The position numbers and the translations under genes were made by a program. The notes under the pieces are model-generated. The model saw nothing but the letters and a program-made list of their open reading frames with translations, was not told the DNA's origin and did not search any database. A stretch of DNA of 64,000 bases from 34-65-8 sp046294735 (lineage in GTDB: Bacteria > Pseudomonadota > Alphaproteobacteria > Sphingomonadales > Sphingomonadaceae): the NCBI GenBank assembly GCA_046294735.1, contig JBKBKB010000006.1:1-64000 (forward strand), in the 5' to 3' direction. Shown piece by piece: positions 61,151 to 64,000 of the stretch. How positions within the stretch are numbered: the first letter of the stretch is position 1; every line of letters begins with the position of its first letter.

Positions 61151-63109
61151 ATGGCTACGACAGCCGCCGAAAGGCCGCACCAGACTGCCTCCTCACCCGA
61201 ATCCGTGGTTGTTCGCTTTGCCGGGGATTCCGGCGACGGGATGCAGCTGACCGGCGGGCAGTTCACCCTGTCCAGTGCGCTGGCGGGCAACGATTTTGCC
61301 ACCTTCCCCGATTTTCCAGCTGAAATCCGCGCGCCGCAAGGGACGCTGTTCGGCGTCTCGGCGTTCCAGATCAACTTCGGCAGCAAGGAAATCAGCACCG
61401 CAGGTGATGCGCCGGACGTGCTGGTGGCGATGAACCCCGCTGCGCTCAAAACCAACCTGCCTGCGCTCAAGCCTGGCGGACTGGTGATCATCGACACTGG
61501 CGAATTCACCAAGCGCAACCTCGAAAAAGCCAAGTACGAGGTCAACCCGCTGGAAGATGACACGCTGGCCCGGCACGATGTGCTGAAGCTCGACATCTCC
61601 GCCATGACGATCGAGGCAGTCAAGCCGTTCGGCCTCGGCAACAAGGACGCCCTGCGCTGCAAGAACATGTGGACGTTGGGCCTGGCGCTGTGGATGTTCG
61701 ACCGCGAACGCGCGCCACTGCATGAATGGCTCAAGGCCAAGTTCCGCAACAAGCCCGAGCTGGCCGAAGCCAATATCGCCGCGCTTGACGCTGGCCATGC
61801 CTATGGCGAAACGGCCGAGCTGGCCGGGCCGCTGCGACAGGTCCATCTCGATCCGGTGCCGACCAATCCGGGCCTTTATCGCACCGTCACCGGGGCAGAG
61901 GCGGTCTCGCTCGGCCTTGTAGCGGGCGCGCGTTTGCTGCGCCTGCCGATGTTCTTCGGCGGCTATCCGATCACGCCTGCCAGCGCGATCCTGCACCACC
62001 TGGCAAGACTGAAGGAGTTCAACGTCACCACCTTCCAGGCGGAAGACGAGATCGCCGCGATCTGCGCCGCGATCGGGGCGAGCTATGCCGGAAGCCTTGG
62101 CGTGACCTCGTCCTCCGGTCCCGGCATTGCGCTGAAGGGCGAGGCGATGGGGCTGGCGATCATGACCGAGCTGCCGCTGGTGATCGTCAACTCGCAGCGC
62201 GGCGGGCCATCCACCGGCCTGCCGACCAAGACCGAACAGAGCGACCTCTACCAAGCCGTCTATGGCCGTAACGGCGACGCACCGATGCCGGTTATCGCCG
62301 CGCGCAGCCCGACCGATTCGTTTGAATGCGCGATCGAGGCGTGCCGGATTGCGGTGCAGTACATGACCCCGGTCATGCTGCTGACCGATGGCTATATCGC
62401 CAATGCCAGCGAGCCGTGGAAGGTGCCCGATCCCGACCACTTCGAGCGCTTCCCGGCGCAGTTCCTGAGCGAACCCAACGGGCCGACCGACGAAAACGGC
62501 AAGGCTGCGCTGCTGCCCTACAAGCGCAACGAGCTGGGCGGGCGGCCGTGGATCAAGCCGGGCACGCCGGGCCTGATGCACCGCATCGGGGGGATCGAGA
62601 AGCAGGTCGACACAGGACACCTCGACTATTCGCCGGGCAACCACCAGGCGATGACGGATGCCCGCATGGGCAAGATTGCCAATATCAAGGTGCGTGACCA
62701 GCAGGTCGCCATGGGTGAGAAGAGCGGCAAGCTTGCCGTGGTCGGGTGGGGCAGCACTTATGGTCCCATTCATCAGGCCGTGGCGCGCGCGCGCCGTGCC
62801 GGGATGGATGTAAGCCACATCCATGTCCGCCATATCTGGCCGCTGCCCGCCAACCTTGGCGAACTGCTGCGGGGGTTTGAGTGTGTGTTGGTGCCGGAAA
62901 TGAACACCGGACAGTTCAAGACGATCCTGCGCGATCAATACCTGATTGATGCGAAACCGTTGACCAAGACCAGCGGCCAGCCGTTCACGATAGCGGAAAT
63001 GGAAGCGGCGATCGCCACCTATTTCGATGGTTTTTCAGGGAATGTCGGAGGCGAGACCGTCGATCCGAATGACCAGCAACTGCCAAACCCGATCGGAGTC
63101 GATCAATGA
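61151..63109 (+). CDS. korA: 2-oxoglutarate:ferredoxin oxidoreductase subunit alpha (fused gamma-alpha)
   Basis: 652 residues joining the gamma domain (about 20-200, with GDSGDGMQLTGGQF and FPAEIRAPQGT) and the alpha domain (from about 265, GGYPITPASAIL, SSSGPGIALKGEAMGLA, RGGPSTGLPTKTEQSDL). It decarboxylates a 2-oxoacid to acyl-CoA with reduction of ferredoxin; the 2-oxoglutarate type is most likely but substrate choice is inferred. AAGGA sits 6 nt before ATG 61151. It overlaps korB by 4 bp. Confidence 0.94.
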   Translation: MATTAAERPHQTASSPESVVVRFAGDSGDGMQLTGGQFTLSSALAGNDFATFPDFPAEIRAPQGTLFGVSAFQINFGSKEISTAGDAPDVLVAMNPAALKTNLPALKPGGLVIIDTGEFTKRNLEKAKYEVNPLEDDTLARHDVLKLDISAMTIEAVKPFGLGNKDALRCKNMWTLGLALWMFDRERAPLHEWLKAKFRNKPELAEANIAALDAGHAYGETAELAGPLRQVHLDPVPTNPGLYRTVTGAEAVSLGLVAGARLLRLPMFFGGYPITPASAILHHLARLKEFNVTTFQAEDEIAAICAAIGASYAGSLGVTSSSGPGIALKGEAMGLAIMTELPLVIVNSQRGGPSTGLPTKTEQSDLYQAVYGRNGDAPMPVIAARSPTDSFECAIEACRIAVQYMTPVMLLTDGYIANASEPWKVPDPDHFERFPAQFLSEPNGPTDENGKAALLPYKRNELGGRPWIKPGTPGLMHRIGGIEKQVDTGHLDYSPGNHQAMTDARMGKIANIKVRDQQVAMGEKSGKLAVVGWGSTYGPIHQAVARARRAGMDVSHIHVRHIWPLPANLGELLRGFECVLVPEMNTGQFKTILRDQYLIDAKPLTKTSGQPFTIAEMEAAIATYFDGFSGNVGGETVDPNDQQLPNPIGVDQ

Positions 63110-64000
63110 ACGCGCCGGTGAAGTTCGAAACCACCCTCAAGGACTGGGAAACCGACCAGGAAGTGCGCTGGTGCCCGGGGTGCGGCGACTATGCCATTCT
63201 CAAGGCGGTGCAGCGCACGCTGCCGCAGCTAGGCTGCGATCCGGCCAAGACGGTTTTCATCAGCGGGATCGGCTGCTCCAGCCGCTTCCCATATTACATC
63301 GAAAGCTACGGCTTCCACACCATCCACGGCCGCGCGCCAGCGGTGGCTACGGGCGTTAAGCTGGCCAATCCGGAGCTCGACGTGTGGCTGGTTACCGGTG
63401 ACGGCGATGGCCTTTCGATTGGCGGAAACCACATGATGCATGTGCTGCGGCGTAACGTGAACATGCAGATCATGCTGTTCAACAACGAGATATATGGCCT
63501 GACCAAGGGCCAGTATTCGCCCACCAGCCGCCCGGGCACCTTGAGCCCCTCGACCCCCGGTGGATCGATCGACCGCCCGGCCCAGGCCTGCGCCTTTGCA
63601 CTGGGCGCTGGGGCGCGGTTTGTGGCGCGCGGGTTCGACGTGTCGAAGAACCTGCCCGCCGTTCTCAAGGCGGCGCATGCTCACCAGGGCGCCGCTTTCA
63701 TCGAGATCTTCCAGAACTGCATCGTCTACAACAAGGACGTGTTCAACGATTTCGCCGCGCCCAAGGGGGCGGAGGAAAACCAGCTGTGGCTGGAAGACGG
63801 GCAGCCCATGCTGTTCGCTGGCGGGACCAAGGGCATTACGCTCAACCACGACACGCTATCCCTTGAAGTTGTCGATGTGCTCGATGGTGATTGGCAGGCG
63901 GCCAAGGTGATCGTCCACAACGTGACCAACCGTTCGATCGCGCATATGCTGGTGGAACTGCCGTTTGGGCCGTTCCCGATGGCATTGGGTGTGCTTTACG
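63106..64000 (+). CDS. korB: 2-oxoglutarate:ferredoxin oxidoreductase subunit beta, 3' end beyond window
   Basis: The first 298 residues are visible and the frame is open at the window edge. WCPGCGDYAIL and GIGCSSR bind the iron-sulfur cluster, and the thiamine-diphosphate motif GDGDGLSIGGNH with NNEIYGLTKGQ follows. These are typical of the KorB subunit. Overlap with korA (ATGA) implies tight coupling. Confidence 0.95.
   Translation, partial: MNAPVKFETTLKDWETDQEVRWCPGCGDYAILKAVQRTLPQLGCDPAKTVFISGIGCSSRFPYYIESYGFHTIHGRAPAVATGVKLANPELDVWLVTGDGDGLSIGGNHMMHVLRRNVNMQIMLFNNEIYGLTKGQYSPTSRPGTLSPSTPGGSIDRPAQACAFALGAGARFVARGFDVSKNLPAVLKAAHAHQGAAFIEIFQNCIVYNKDVFNDFAAPKGAEENQLWLEDGQPMLFAGGTKGITLNHDTLSLEVVDVLDGDWQAAKVIVHNVTNRSIAHMLVELPFGPFPMALGVLY

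Noticed and set aside
61193..62938. 581-codon minus-strand frame opposite korA
   Set aside because: High-GC antisense frame rich in Arg/His/Gln with no recognisable domain; korA is well supported.
1..64000. Mobile element, prophage, CRISPR array or defence island
   Set aside because: No transposase, integrase, phage structural gene, cas gene, direct-repeat array or tRNA-flanked insertion seen; content is housekeeping throughout.

Overview
The window reads as a stretch of core chromosome from a GC-rich alphaproteobacterium of the order Sphingomonadales (Sphingomonadaceae or Erythrobacteraceae). The evidence is an sdhCDA cluster, rpsF-rpsR-rplI with a long acidic L9 tail, dnaN away from dnaA, fused-subunit 2-oxoacid:ferredoxin oxidoreductase, a class II-like PHA synthase, and many short-chain dehydrogenases, alpha/beta hydrolases and secreted peptidases. 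Species cannot be named from the sequence alone. I see no tRNA, rRNA, insertion sequence, prophage or CRISPR array. Genes are packed tightly, often with 1-4 bp start/stop overlaps, and GTG or TTG starts are common.

Layout. 1-1100: a truncated secreted protein, a tiny secreted protein with a doubtful start codon, a G10 tract and about 500 bp of apparently noncoding DNA. 1100-9343: asd and a lipoprotein, then an overlapping run (HCCA-isomerase-like, GFA, hydrolase, membrane protein), an M2 peptidase with a beta-propeller lipoprotein, and rimB-like plus rimK. 9350-19105: an SDR and amn, the rpsF-rpsR-rplI operon with promoter, leader hairpin and terminator, a DUF808 membrane protein, a GST, the divergent peptidoglycan-recycling pair mpl / LD-carboxypeptidase, and fabD-fabG. 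19253-29188: dnaN, a DUF2855 protein, an oxidoreductase and D-aminoacylase-like pair, an epoxide-hydrolase-like protein, an FprA-type ferredoxin reductase, and phaZ-phaC. 29320-34425: two adjacent PAS-GGDEF-EAL-PilZ paralogues. 34489-44440: lepA, a DUF6481 protein, an extensin-like lipoprotein, recN, an esterase-like lipoprotein, ligA, a CinA-like protein, prmA and a subclass B3 metallo-beta-lactamase. 44430-50788: an SDR, sdhC-sdhD-sdhA (no sdhB follows), tspO, a DCC protein, a PAS-HisKA_2 histidine kinase and a cyclophilin. 50809-64000: an FMN alpha-hydroxy-acid oxidase, a degraded blaI-blaR1 locus, a secreted hypothetical, a YpfJ-type metallopeptidase, 3-hydroxybutyrate dehydrogenase, an M28 peptidase, guaB, rsmB, a TPR protein, rppH, an HSL-type esterase and korA-korB (korB truncated by the window end).

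How it fits together. PhaC, PhaZ and 3-hydroxybutyrate dehydrogenase imply carbon storage and mobilisation. KorAB and an FprA-type reductase imply ferredoxin-linked 2-oxoacid metabolism beside a conventional SDH. Mpl with LdcA implies murein recycling. Two composite c-di-GMP proteins and RimB/RimK suggest post-translational and second-messenger control.

The most unusual signals are: the fossil blaI-blaR1 pair, in which both genes appear reduced by internal deletions while keeping their termini, Shine-Dalgarno and a possible operator; the EAL Arg-to-Asp change in the second c-di-GMP paralogue; RimK in a genome whose S6 has a basic rather than Glu-rich tail; and a CinA-like protein that has lost the usual motif.
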